A program made the translations under genes and the position numbers. The notes beneath the pieces were generated by a model. That model was not told where the DNA came from. It saw only the letters and a list, made by a program, of their open reading frames with translations, and ran no database searches. Shown here piece after piece: positions 32,594-42,517 of a stretch of DNA of 64,000 nucleotides. The DNA is taken from the NCBI GenBank assembly GCA_030490835.1, contig CM059975.1, forward strand, positions 10,235,579-10,299,578, given 5' to 3'. Positions within the stretch are counted from its first letter, which is position 1; each line of letters opens with the position of its first letter. The DNA is from Annona cherimola (lineage: Eukaryota > Streptophyta > Magnoliopsida > Magnoliales > Annonaceae).

Positions 32594-34234
32594 ATGGTTG
32601 TGTCAAGAGCAACTATTTTCACTGTGTTTTCCATCCTATTATTCAACATCTTCCCTACTACGACTGCATTCTCCATTCAAGACAAGTTCCTACAATGCTT
32701 GAACCAGCGCTTGTCATCCTCTATCCTACTTCCCCAAGTTGTTTATGCTCAAAACACCACCTCCTACAACTCGCACTTGCAATTTTCCATCCAAAATCTC
32801 ATGTTTTCATTGCCCACCACCCCAAAGCCAGTCCTCATTGTTGCGCCCACCAACATTTCCCAAATCCAAGCTTCCATCACCTGCTGCAAGGACCATGGCC
32901 TACAGCTCAGGATCCGAAGCGGGGGCCATGACTACGAAGGTCTGTCCTACGCATCAGCGGCAGCGGCTAATCCTTTCATCCTGATCGATCTCTTCAACCT
33001 CCGGTCAGTCGCCATCGACTTGGAAGGTCAAACAGCTTGGGTTGAAGCTGGCGCAACGCTTGGCGAAGTCTACTACTACATCTCCCAAATGAGCCTCACG
33101 CACGGATTTCCAGCAGGGCTCTGCCCAACGGTTGGTGTCGGCGGCCACTTCAGCGGAGGTGGGATTGGGACCATGATGAGAAAATACGGTCTGGCAGCTG
33201 ATAATATCATCGATGCATACTTCATTGATGTCCATGGACAAATTCATAGCAGGACGTCGATGGGCGAGGATCTGTTTTGGGCAATCCGAGGAGGTGGTGC
33301 AGCAAACTTCGGTGTAGTTGTGTCATGGAAAATCAAGCTGGTGCCTGTTCCACTCACCGTGACTGTTTTCACCGTCTCCAAGACCTTGGGACAAGGGGCT
33401 ACCGAGTTAGTGGAAAGATGGCAACACACAGCAAACAAATTCCATGAAAATCTTTTCGTCAGAGTAATCATGCAGCTCTTGATTGAGCAGAGCAATTCCC
33501 CTAGAGGCCCAGGAACAAAGACAGTGCAAGTCCTCTTCAATTCCTTGTTTCTTGGGACGTCCGAACAACTCCTACCCATCATGGCCGTGAGCTTTCCCGA
33601 ACTGGGTCTGCGGCGAGAGGACTGCTTGGAAATGACTTGGATTGAATCAGTCCTCTATTTTGTGGGACTGTATGGAAATGGGCAAGGATTGGATGCCCTG
33701 CTGGATAGAGAACAACATGACAAGGCATTTTTCAAGGGAAAAACCGACTTTGTGGAGACACCAATGTTGCGGAGTGAGCTGAAAGGTGTTTGGGAGAGGA
33801 TGCTGGAGGTGGAAACTGTGTATCTGATAATGGATCCTATGGGCGGCAGGATGAACGAGATTTCTGAATCTGAGATTCCCTTTCCATACAGGGATGGATA
33901 CATTTATAACATACAATATCTAGTGAAATGGAAAGAAAGCGGAGAGTCCAAAAAGCATTTGGATTGGATGAAACGGCTGTACAGGTATATGAGGCCCTAT
34001 GTAAGCAGCAATACCACCAGGGCCGCATATCTCAACTACAGAGATCTTGATGTGGGAGAGAACGATGGAAATGTTACCTACTCCGCTGCTAAGAAATGGG
34101 GCAGGAAGTATTTTAAGGATAATTTTGAAAAATTGGCTCTTGTTAAAGGTAAGGTGGATCCTTGCAATTTCTTTAAGAATGAGCAAAGTATTCCACCATT
34201 GTTGAGGAAAGAAAGCAAAGGAAATGCTCTATAA
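32594..34234 (+). CDS. BBE-like FAD-linked oxidase
   Basis: 546 aa, single exon. The start is chosen at 32594, not 32348, because a signal peptide (VVSRATIFTVFSILLFNIF) follows it and the length then fits the family (about 520-550). Residues about 75-250 form the FAD-binding_4 domain. His112 in RSGGHDYEG and Cys177 in GLCPTVGVGGHFSGGG are the two residues that attach FAD covalently in berberine bridge enzymes. Val180 (Cys+3) is at the gatekeeper position; Val there permits O2 access in studied homologues, so an oxidase is predicted. IQYLVKW lies in the substrate domain, and DPCNFFKNEQSIPP is the typical C-terminal BBE motif. Several N-x-S/T sites are present. Plant members oxidise alkaloids, monolignols or cell-wall oligosaccharides; the substrate cannot be read from sequence. 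Probably secreted. Confidence 0.93.
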   Translation: MVVSRATIFTVFSILLFNIFPTTTAFSIQDKFLQCLNQRLSSSILLPQVVYAQNTTSYNSHLQFSIQNLMFSLPTTPKPVLIVAPTNISQIQASITCCKDHGLQLRIRSGGHDYEGLSYASAAAANPFILIDLFNLRSVAIDLEGQTAWVEAGATLGEVYYYISQMSLTHGFPAGLCPTVGVGGHFSGGGIGTMMRKYGLAADNIIDAYFIDVHGQIHSRTSMGEDLFWAIRGGGAANFGVVVSWKIKLVPVPLTVTVFTVSKTLGQGATELVERWQHTANKFHENLFVRVIMQLLIEQSNSPRGPGTKTVQVLFNSLFLGTSEQLLPIMAVSFPELGLRREDCLEMTWIESVLYFVGLYGNGQGLDALLDREQHDKAFFKGKTDFVETPMLRSELKGVWERMLEVETVYLIMDPMGGRMNEISESEIPFPYRDGYIYNIQYLVKWKESGESKKHLDWMKRLYRYMRPYVSSNTTRAAYLNYRDLDVGENDGNVTYSAAKKWGRKYFKDNFEKLALVKGKVDPCNFFKNEQSIPPLLRKESKGNAL

Positions 34235-34440
34235 TCACCTTTGATTGGGACTCTTTGAAGCCACTTTCATAAATTTCCTTGTTTTTGTTTGTCAGAACAG
34301 TTGACACTTTCAACTGCTGATTTCTATGCATGTGGTCGCCTGAGAATGGCCTGACTGCGCATCGTCAGTTTTCTCACCTTTACATCCAAGTCCATCACGT
34401 TGCCATCAATGTCTTTGATCGATGCATCATCACACAGAGA

Positions 34441-34639
34441 ACGGTGGGATTTATGGCAATTAAAAATTGGAACGATATAGAGAAGATTAGCATGGCCCCT
34501 GCGCAAGGATGACGCGCACAAATCGCGAAATGGTCCAAATTTTGATAAATGCAACAGCCACCGGTTTCAAGAAACGGTGGGATCCGTTTTAAAAACAATA
34601 AATAAATAAATAAAAACGGTGGGATTTATGACAATTAAA
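34441..34639 (+). mobile_element. Retroposed U6 chimera with 24-bp target duplication
   Basis: A 24-bp sequence beginning ACGGTGGGATTTATG occurs at 34441-34464 and 34616-34639 with one mismatch. Between them lie a 5'-truncated U6 snRNA, about 45 bp of other sequence containing the short hairpin CCGGTTTCAAGAAACGG, and a tail AATAAATAAATAAATAAA. Long target duplication plus A-rich tail is the signature of LINE-driven retroposition. A shorter piece of the duplication (AACGGTGGGAT) occurs a third time at 34572-34582, which could reflect template switching. Confidence 0.75.
34463..34543 (+). pseudogene. U6 snRNA pseudogene (5'-truncated)
   Basis: Sequence from AAAATTGGAACGATA to GAAATGGTCCAAATTTT matches roughly positions 25 to 102 of U6 snRNA, including GATTAGCATGGCCCCTGCGC and ACAAATCG. 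The 5' stem-loop is missing. The essential ACAGAGA box reads ATAGAGA, and a few other bases differ (GACGCGCAC, ATCGCGAA). There is no plant U6 promoter (USE and TATA) in front. Non-functional copy. Confidence 0.92.
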
Positions 34640-34746
34640 TCTCAGCCGTTTAGCAAATAGATTAGTATAAAAGGGGAAAAATGTGCAGTGGATTTCGGGC
34701 ATTTGAAAGACAGAATTGATCAGGAGATGAACTGACGACCAAGAAT

Positions 34747-35278
34747 CAGGGGTGTTAACGGATCGGGTTGAATGGGTTGGAGCCTAATCCTAAACCTAAC
34801 CTATTTAATATATCTCAACCCTAATCCGTTTATTAACCCATTTAAAAAACTTCGACCCTAACTCATTTAATAAACGGGTTAACGGGTTGTTAACGGGTTG
34901 TGTTTGTTACTAATTTTCATGCTAAAAATCTTTAATAAAGTCTGTAAATTTAAATAAATTAAATAATTCGAAGCTAACATATCTGAATTTAATTTATTTT
35001 GGCTTGAAAACATCAGCTCCAATCTCAAGTCATCTCTTTAATACCAATTCCTGTTATAAATATTACATATATATATTATATTAAATGAGTTATACGGGTT
35101 GAACGGGTTGGACGGGTTGACGGGTTGCGAAGCTTCAACCCTAATCCATTTATTTAATTAAATAGTTAAACGGGTTGGCGGATCATAACTCATTTATTCA
35201 AAAATCTCAACCCAAACCCATTTATTAACGGGTTAAACGAGCGGGTTAACGGGTTATCCATGACCATTAACACCCCTA
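34747..35278. mobile_element. hAT-type MITE rich in CGGGTT repeats
   Basis: 532 bp with ends CAGGGGTGTTAA and TTAACACCCCTA, flanked by a perfect 8-bp duplication CCAAGAAT (34739-34746 and 35279-35286). (C/T)AGGGGTG ends plus 8-bp duplications are hAT hallmarks. The interior has many GGGTTAACGGGTTG and AACCCATTT blocks on opposite strands, so the element can fold back. No coding capacity. Confidence 0.9.
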
Positions 35279-35286
35279 CCAAGAAT

Positions 35287-36163
35287 AAGGGGAATTGAAG
35301 GTACGCTGCATAAGATGCCTATTCGGTTAATCTCGTTAAGTTTATGTTATATGCAACTCATTTCTCAGATCTAATCTCTTCATAATACTTCTAGCATGGT
35401 TAATTAGTAACAGGAGTATTATTGGAAGTTTTAGTATTGTAATTTTACTTATTTCAATAAAGAGTAGCAAATAAAGGGTAGAAAATGCTATATGATGAAA
35501 TAAACATACTGCTGGGCATAATCAGAGAATTGTGACCATACAATAACAAGATAATTATATCTTTAGCTTTTCTACAAAATTTTAACTTGATCAGACTTAC
35601 GGATTTTTAGATATAGTAATTTTTATGAAGATTTGGAGTGGTGAATATGTATTTTAAGGATAAAAACATAAAAAAATAATTATAGGAAAACACATATGCA
35701 AAAATAATAATCTAACTCATTACAAACATTATTTGAGATATTTTACAGTATATATGATGAATTAATTCTGTTAAAAATTAATTTAGATAACTATTTGAGG
35801 TGATATTTAATTTTAACCTTTTATTAAACCCTTATATTAAATCTGATGATAGAGATATTATTTGGAGAAATGGACTTTCTAGATTGTAAAACATAATTTT
35901 ATAAGCTTACTCTAAGAATTTCAGATCAAATAGACATATATATTGAAAGATATAAACCATTTTAGTTGGAGAATACGAACTGTTGAAAATAAACAAATAA
36001 ACAATAAAAATTTCTGGACTGGCGGGCTAAGCACATCTGGACGAGCCCAGTGATCCAAGAAGTTTAAGCTCAAGTCTAAGTCCATAGAAACTAAGCCTAG
36101 CCCACAAGCTAGCCCATTTCCAAGCAAGCATCAAGCCCAGCCCAACTTTTAGCCCACTATTGT
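35287..36163. other. AT-rich intergenic DNA, nothing recognised
   Basis: No supported gene or repeat. Around 36010-36160 short AAGCCCA/GCCCAG motifs repeat irregularly. Confidence 0.5.
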
Positions 36164-36171
36164 AGCGTGCC

Positions 36172-37277
36172 TAGGGGTGCAACTTGGTATTGGGTTGTTC
36201 GAACCTGCCCGACCTAACTCGGTACCAAAACCAAAAATGGGTTTTATTTTTTAAATTTTTTTCAAAATAGACCTGGTTTCAACCCGACCTGTAGAAATCC
36301 AAAACCAAAACTAGGTTCATACCAGCCCGATACCAAAACCCGATCCGGTCTGAACCCAGTGTAATTTATATAATTTTTTCATAAATTATACACGTTTTAA
36401 AGTTTTTTTAGAAACTTTGAAAACATGAACTCATTTAAATTTTGAATTTGTTTAAAAGTAGATGTAAACTTATTTAAACTTGAAATTTGTTTATATTGTC
36501 ATTTTAAATTTAGATTGCACTTAAATTAGATTGAAATGTTGAACCATTATACTTAGTGTATTTAGATTTAGTTGCTTTGAATAACTATTATGTGGATTAT
36601 GTTTGAATTTGAGTTTACATGATAAATCTATTTCATATTGTACTTTCTGTTAGTATGAGAAATCTGTTAGTTTGAATTTCAGATTGTAGTATAAATTTGA
36701 TTCATATTTTAAGTTTATTGGTATGACAAGTAGTCAAATTCTATTTTAGCAATTTGTATGATAAATATTCAGTTTGAATTCAATTTCAGCAATTTGTATG
36801 ATAATGTTTAGTTTCAACTACAATAGTTGGTATGATATGTTCATTTTCTATTTGCTACATTTGAGTCATTCCCATTAGCTATTAAATAGAAATGACCAAC
36901 TGGTCATAAAACTAACGAATTTGTCATTAATTTGTATCTATAAGGTGCTGAAAAATTGTTTGCGGAGTTCATTCAAAGAATATTGCAGAATTCAACATGA
37001 TGTTGCAGAATTCTTTGAAAAGATGTTGCAGAATTCAGCGTGAGGCTTGACTTCATAAACACAAATATGTATATTCCAATAATTTTCTTTTATATTACAA
37101 TTAAATTTGGAAAAAAATAGTTTATTGGTAACTCGAATTTTAACCAAAAACCAAACCAAAACCAATGCGAACCCGGATTAAATTCTTAAGGTTAGGGTTT
37201 GCGTTTACTCCAACCCGGTTGACTTAGGATTTGAGTTCACTCTAACCCGGTATAACCCGACCCGAGTTGCACCCTTA
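36172..37277. mobile_element. Larger non-autonomous hAT element
   Basis: 1106 bp, ends TAGGGGTGCAACTTGG and CCGAGTTGCACCCTTA, flanked by a perfect 8-bp duplication AGCGTGCC (36164-36171 and 37278-37285). Subterminal ACCCGAY/GGGTTGG and ACCAAAACC blocks occur near both ends. The middle holds degenerate TTTGAATTT/GCAATTTGTATGATA repeats. No transposase is visible, so movement would depend on an hAT transposase encoded elsewhere. Confidence 0.9.
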
Positions 37278-37285
37278 AGCGTGCC

Positions 37286-40100
37286 GGTGACCGGCCGGCA
37301 GGCCAGCAAGGAAAAAATTTCAAAATAAATACAGAAAAATTTGAAAAAAATACCCAGAAAATTCAAGTCAATATTTAAAAGCTTAAATGAGTTTAAACTT
37401 ATAATTTTTATAAGAAATGAAATTATTTAAAAGTGTGTGCTATAAAAATGAATAAAAAATTACAAAAATATGAAAAATGTAAAATTCATATTTAAAGAAG
37501 TATGAGTCCAAATTTATTTTTATATATAAGAATAAAGTTGTTTAAAAATGGAATAATATAAGAATAAATATGAGAAAATAGAATTTTGTTCGATCGAAAA
37601 TATGAGAAATTTTGGAAAAGTCATAAATGAAAATTTAAATAATATTTATGAAAACCAGAGTGAAATAATGAACATATTATAATGAAAATTAGGAAAAGAG
37701 ACTTCAGGCTACTACAAGAAATTGGAAAAGAGGAATTTTAAAGTCTACTTAAAGGTAAGTAAACTTTTACCAAAGCATGACTTTGAAAATATTATGTGAA
37801 TATTGTGATTTGCTATGAAATATAATTATTTATTTAAATTTAAATTTTCTTTCAAGTTGGTTTATTCAAATATGAAAATTATTATTTTAAAATCATGTTA
37901 AGTAGTAAATTTAAATGGTGCATTAATTACAATTCGTGAATATGATGCATAATTGCATATTGGGTTTACCGCTAATGAGTAAAGTAGTACGGTAGTACTT
38001 TGGTAGCGACCTCAGGACTACCAAAGAAGATGAATTAGTTCACAAATGTGTAGCATGGCTGCACTCGAGCACAAGTAGATGATAATATCTACAGTGTGAA
38101 TGCATGATTTAAAATTGACATATGTGTGCACATGTATCAAAATGTTTAAATTTTTATTAATTAGAGTTTGTTGTGCATAAAAGATAATATAAATGTTATG
38201 TTTGTTTTTGAAAAATCAAAGTAATTGCAAAATAAATTTTGTAAAAATAAATTTTTACTTACTAAGCTTTCAGTTTACATAGTTTTGTTTTCAGTGGAAA
38301 CACAATAATCCAATGATAAATTAAGGCCTTCATCAACATGGGAAAAAGGTGAAACTAGCAGAGCAAAAGACAATGAAGTTTAGATTTTTATTAAAATTAT
38401 CTTATAATGCTTACTTGTTTTGATTATAGACACTGAATATATATAATAACTCCATAATAAGTAAACTTAAGATGTAATGGTTAAAGTTTTATGACTTTGC
38501 ATCTTAGTATCTATTTCCATCTTGAGAGATTTTATTCTTAACTTGAACATAGTAGACCTTATTCGTAATACCTCAAAAGGATATAAAGAAGTTGCGATGC
38601 ATCTATAGATATTATGTCTTCGGTTAGTCAAGCAGGGATCGATGCGGCGCTTGGATTGTCAACTCGAACACTTCCCAACCAACTTTAAATTTAAGGAGTA
38701 TCATAAAAAATAAAAAATAAAGAAACTTTTTTCGATGAATGTAAAAAATTTTAAATGAGGAGAAATAACTTCAAACTCAACTTGCTTGTAAATTGGATTG
38801 TTTAAAGATTTGATGCGACAATTGAATGGCCTAAACTTTCCAAGCCTCCTGGAGAAGTGTAACATCCTCTTTTCCCAAATTCCACTGACCTTGCTCTTCC
38901 CCCATTCAAAGAACATATTCTCTTGTAAATTAGTTTCCAAGATGCTTAGAATTTAATAAATTAACACTATTCCTCCCATTAAGATTGCTAGAATGTTGTG
39001 GAATCCCCTTCGTGCCTTTTTAATCTAGAAATTTAAAGGAAAAAAGTGATTTAATTTATGTTGGATACGAATCAGCCAAACAATTTATCGTTTATAGAGT
39101 TTTTTCCAATTACACCCATTACGTTCCACCATAATTCTAAATATATCAATTTCAAAAAAATGCCAAATATGCTCATTACATTTACATTTAATTCCAAAAA
39201 TGTTCATTCTATTAAAGTCCGTTAGGTAAATTAATGAATATTTTTTTAAATGTTAGTTACTTTTTCATCAATGTTCAAAATACCCCTAGTATAAAATAAT
39301 AAAATATAAAATAAAATACAATGAGAATGAAATTAGTGATATGCAGATTTAGAGGTCTTGTGCAATTAAGACGGTAGTAAATATTGTGACATTTAAATCT
39401 ATCAACTCACCTTTAAATTTTATGAACATGTATATTGGTGATTTCATATATAGGCTAACTACGTTTATTAACGTAGTAAGTATATTTGAGATTTTTGCAA
39501 CATAGTAAATACTTTTAGAATTAAAGTTCAAAATAATAGATATATTTGAAAAAGCCCTTGTTAATATGCCCCTTTTCTTTTGTAATAAGAACTCTTTGAT
39601 CTATTCCAAAAAAAAAAAGAACTCTTTGATCTATTAAAGATCAAGACGTACCTTTTATATATATAAAAAAAAGATCAAGACGTACCGCCGAAGATTTTTA
39701 GATACAACCATACGGAAAAGGGAAAATTAATAGATTTGTACTTGTGCATATGTTCGACCGAACCCCACCATTTATTCGTGGGTGTCATTGACGTGAAAGT
39801 GATAAAGAAAACAAAAAGCTGCTTTTGGTTACAACAACAGACAAATTTATTAACCAATATATAAAACAGACAAATTTTTCTAATATCCCGCCCTGCATGC
39901 TTCGTCTATGTCATTTGTGGAAAGAATTAAAGTAAGGGGAATAACATGATATCACTCCTAAACACTAGTTTATTGCATGCGTTTGTAGCTTTTACACAGA
40001 GAGAGAACAGCTAAACATGACACATGAACATGGACGATGTATAATCAGACTACGTTATTGAGATGGCCCAAATGGCGGCTACCGCATGCCATGTTGTGGG
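37286..40100. other. Intergenic DNA, no gene supported
   Basis: AT-rich. At 37970-38100 and 38600-38660 there are GC-richer patches (GTAGTACGGTAGTACTTTGGTAGCGACC; GGGATCGATGCGGCGC) that could be worn LTR-retrotransposon sequence, but I see no LTR pair, primer site or coding motif. Short direct repeats lie at 39588-39685: AAGAACTCTTTGATCTATT twice and AGATCAAGACGTACC twice. Confidence 0.45.
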
Positions 40101-40102
40101 TA

Positions 40103-41701
40103 TCACCCAAAAAGAGGGGGAATACTTTGCTCGTACATGAAGAAATTTGTGGGATCCACCACACCCTTCACACGTGCCAATCTTTCAAAATTGACACCAA
40201 AATACTGCTCACCCCAGACTCTGGCTGCTGAATAGCTTACATTGCCTTCCTGGTTGACACCCAAATCAAGGTCCCTATAATTGAGATAAGCACCTCTAGG
40301 AGATTGTGAAACGTGGGGAGTCAAGTACTCATGCAACCTCCTAATCCAATCTATGTTCTTGTTCTCGTCGTCTCCTGCATTCCATCTCACCACGTACTGG
40401 ATGCTGTATTTATACCTTTTCCTGTATGGAAAAGGAACCTTAGAGGCTGGTATCCTGCTCAGCTTGCCACCTAGAGGGTCTATGATCATGTACATGTTGT
40501 TCACCTCAAATATTCTCTTCCAAATCCCTTCTAACCCGATTTCAGAAATGGGTTTTTCCAAGAAGTCAGATTTGGCTTTGTAGTACACCTTTTCCTGGAG
40601 TCCTCGATCCAGTAATGCATCCACAGACTTCAAACCATAAAAATATAAGACTGACTCAATCCAAGGCATTTCCGAACAGTCTGTCCTGTTCAACCCCAGA
40701 CCAGGGAACCGTTCACTCATCAAGGGCAGGAGTTTTTCCACAGTCCCGAGAAACAAGGAATTGAACAGCACCTCCACTGTCTTAGATCCTGGCTGCGTTC
40801 CGTTCTTTGGTACGATGATGAGCCTGAGGAAGAGATCTTCAGGGAATTTATGTGCAATGGATTGCCATTTTTCCACCAGCTTGGTTGCACCTTGCTCCAA
40901 AGTCTTGGAGACGGAGAAAACAGTGACTGTGGGCGGCACAGGCACTAACCTGATCTTCCATTCGAGAACGACCCCAAAGCTCAAGGCCCCACCACCTCTA
41001 ATAGCCCAGAACAATTCCTCGCCCATGGATTTCCTGTTATGGATCCGACCTTCAGCATCGATCAAGGAAGCGTCAATGATATTATCAGCTGCAATGCCGT
41101 ATTTTCTCATCATAGTCCCGATCCCACCTCCACCGAAGTGCCCGCCCACCCCCACCGTGTGACAGATCCCCGCCGGGAAGCCGAGCACGTTGCTGGCGTT
41201 GGCGATCTTGTGGTAGACCTCGCCGATCGTTGCACCGGCTTGCACCAACACCGTTTTGCGTTTGAGGTTGAGAGAGATGGAGCGAAGGTTGACGAGATCG
41301 ACGATCACGAAGGGTCGAGCATAGGACGACACGTAGGAAAGGCCCTCATAGTCATGGCCCCCGCTTCGGACTCTAATTTGCAGGCCATGGCTTCTGCAGC
41401 AGAGGATGGAAGCTCGGACGTGAGACTTTTTTGTGGGTGTGATGATGAGGAGAGGCTTTGGGGAGGTGGTATTCAGAAATCTGAGGTTTTGGATGGAGGA
41501 TTGAAGGACGGAGGTGTAATTAGAAGGGCTGTTTGGGATGTGGATCACTTGGGAATTCGTGGGAGGAGTCGAAGAATGGGTGGAGAAGCAGCGAAGGAAG
41601 TTCTCTTGAAATGACGGAATAGCAGAAGCGCAGGAGCACAAGCAGAGAAAGAAGAGAAAAAGTGGAAGAGAAGAAAAGGAGATTACATTTGCATGGGCCA
41701 T
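40103..41701 (-). CDS. BBE-like FAD-linked oxidase, second gene
   Basis: 532 aa, single exon, minus strand. Residues 1-27 form a signal peptide (LPLFLFFLCLCSCASA). The FAD-binding domain has His116 in RSGGHDYEG and Cys180 in GICHTVGVGGHFGGGG, both bicovalent FAD ligands. The usual CPT is CHT here (His181), which is unusual. Val183 at the gatekeeper position again favours oxygen reactivity. The substrate domain has IQYVVRW, and DPTNFFMYEQSIPPLFG ends the protein; this C-terminal motif has Thr where the first gene has Cys. It is clearly a paralogue of the 32594 gene but much more diverged than the recent duplicate, so it represents an older copy. It is oriented toward the other BBE-like gene, with 5.9 kb of transposon-rich DNA between them. 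Confidence 0.93.
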   Translation of the reverse strand: MAHANVISFSSLPLFLFFLCLCSCASAIPSFQENFLRCFSTHSSTPPTNSQVIHIPNSPSNYTSVLQSSIQNLRFLNTTSPKPLLIITPTKKSHVRASILCCRSHGLQIRVRSGGHDYEGLSYVSSYARPFVIVDLVNLRSISLNLKRKTVLVQAGATIGEVYHKIANASNVLGFPAGICHTVGVGGHFGGGGIGTMMRKYGIAADNIIDASLIDAEGRIHNRKSMGEELFWAIRGGGALSFGVVLEWKIRLVPVPPTVTVFSVSKTLEQGATKLVEKWQSIAHKFPEDLFLRLIIVPKNGTQPGSKTVEVLFNSLFLGTVEKLLPLMSERFPGLGLNRTDCSEMPWIESVLYFYGLKSVDALLDRGLQEKVYYKAKSDFLEKPISEIGLEGIWKRIFEVNNMYMIIDPLGGKLSRIPASKVPFPYRKRYKYSIQYVVRWNAGDDENKNIDWIRRLHEYLTPHVSQSPRGAYLNYRDLDLGVNQEGNVSYSAARVWGEQYFGVNFERLARVKGVVDPTNFFMYEQSIPPLFG

Positions 41702-41754
41702 CTTCTTCTTCCTTAATCAATGGGTTTGTTCCTTAAACGTCGTGGGAAAGAGTA

Positions 41755-41761
41755 ATTTATA
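41755..41761 (-). promoter_or_regulatory. Probable TATA box of the second BBE-like gene
   Basis: On the minus strand CTATAAAT lies about 54 nt upstream of the ATG at 41701, which fits a short plant 5' leader. The intervening leader is AAGAAGAAG-rich near the start codon. The call rests on motif and position only. Confidence 0.5.
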
Positions 41762-42517
41762 GAAATGGTTGCATGAAGGTCTTGGAGATTGCTGCATTTC
41801 TAATTAATCAGTTATCACTTGGTGAGTTGACCAAGCCGGCGAGCATGTGCTTCCCTGTACGATAACTACTGCAAGTTGCATGTATCTTCGCAGCCGGCGC
41901 CGGCCCCCAAGAAAACTAGACGTATAAGAAATATAATTTTTGACTCCATGCTCGATCAGATCTATCAGCAGCATAAACGTTTGACGACTTATCCTTCAGC
42001 ATTATTAATTTGACCGAGGCGTTGTACAATTACAATTATTTCATATCACGGGTGTAAACACGGGTTCGAATTAATGCAAGGTGGGGTCAGTCCGATCCTA
42101 ATTTTATGTCTAAAATTTCTTATATAATCTTGCTAGGTTGAGTCAATAGTGTGAACATAAACCTAACCTTAATATTTGAAAATTAGGTAAGTTTAAATCG
42201 AACTCAAATTAATAATGTCAGTTGAAAACGCAATTCGAACTCAAAATATCGAGTGTGCCAAGGTAATCAAGATCTTTGAACGAGATGTATGTAGATGAGA
42301 TTTTCCATTTTTTAAGACAGTTTTTTTTTAATTCTCAATACAATCCTTTAAATTTTCAATATAATTTTTTTACAATGCGCAACAATATATTTTTATTCAT
42401 TTCTTCCTCCCACATTAGCCCCTTGAATCCCTCCCAAGAGGGTAATTTTTTATACACAAATTTTAAATCAAACTCATCTAAAAGTTGAATTTAAATATTG
42501 CCGAATAATATATTTAA
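41762..42517. other. Intergenic DNA upstream of the second BBE-like gene
   Basis: Nothing beyond the probable TATA box was recognised. A small GC patch (GCCGGCGCCGGCCCCC) lies near 41892-41907. Confidence 0.4.

Noticed and set aside
34463..34543. Functional U6 snRNA gene
   Set aside because: Lacks the 5' stem-loop and the U6 promoter and has a changed ACAGAGA box.
37970..38660. Solo LTR or LTR-retrotransposon remnant
   Set aside because: GC-richer patches look suggestive, but no LTR pair, TG...CA ends with target duplication, or polyprotein motif could be found.
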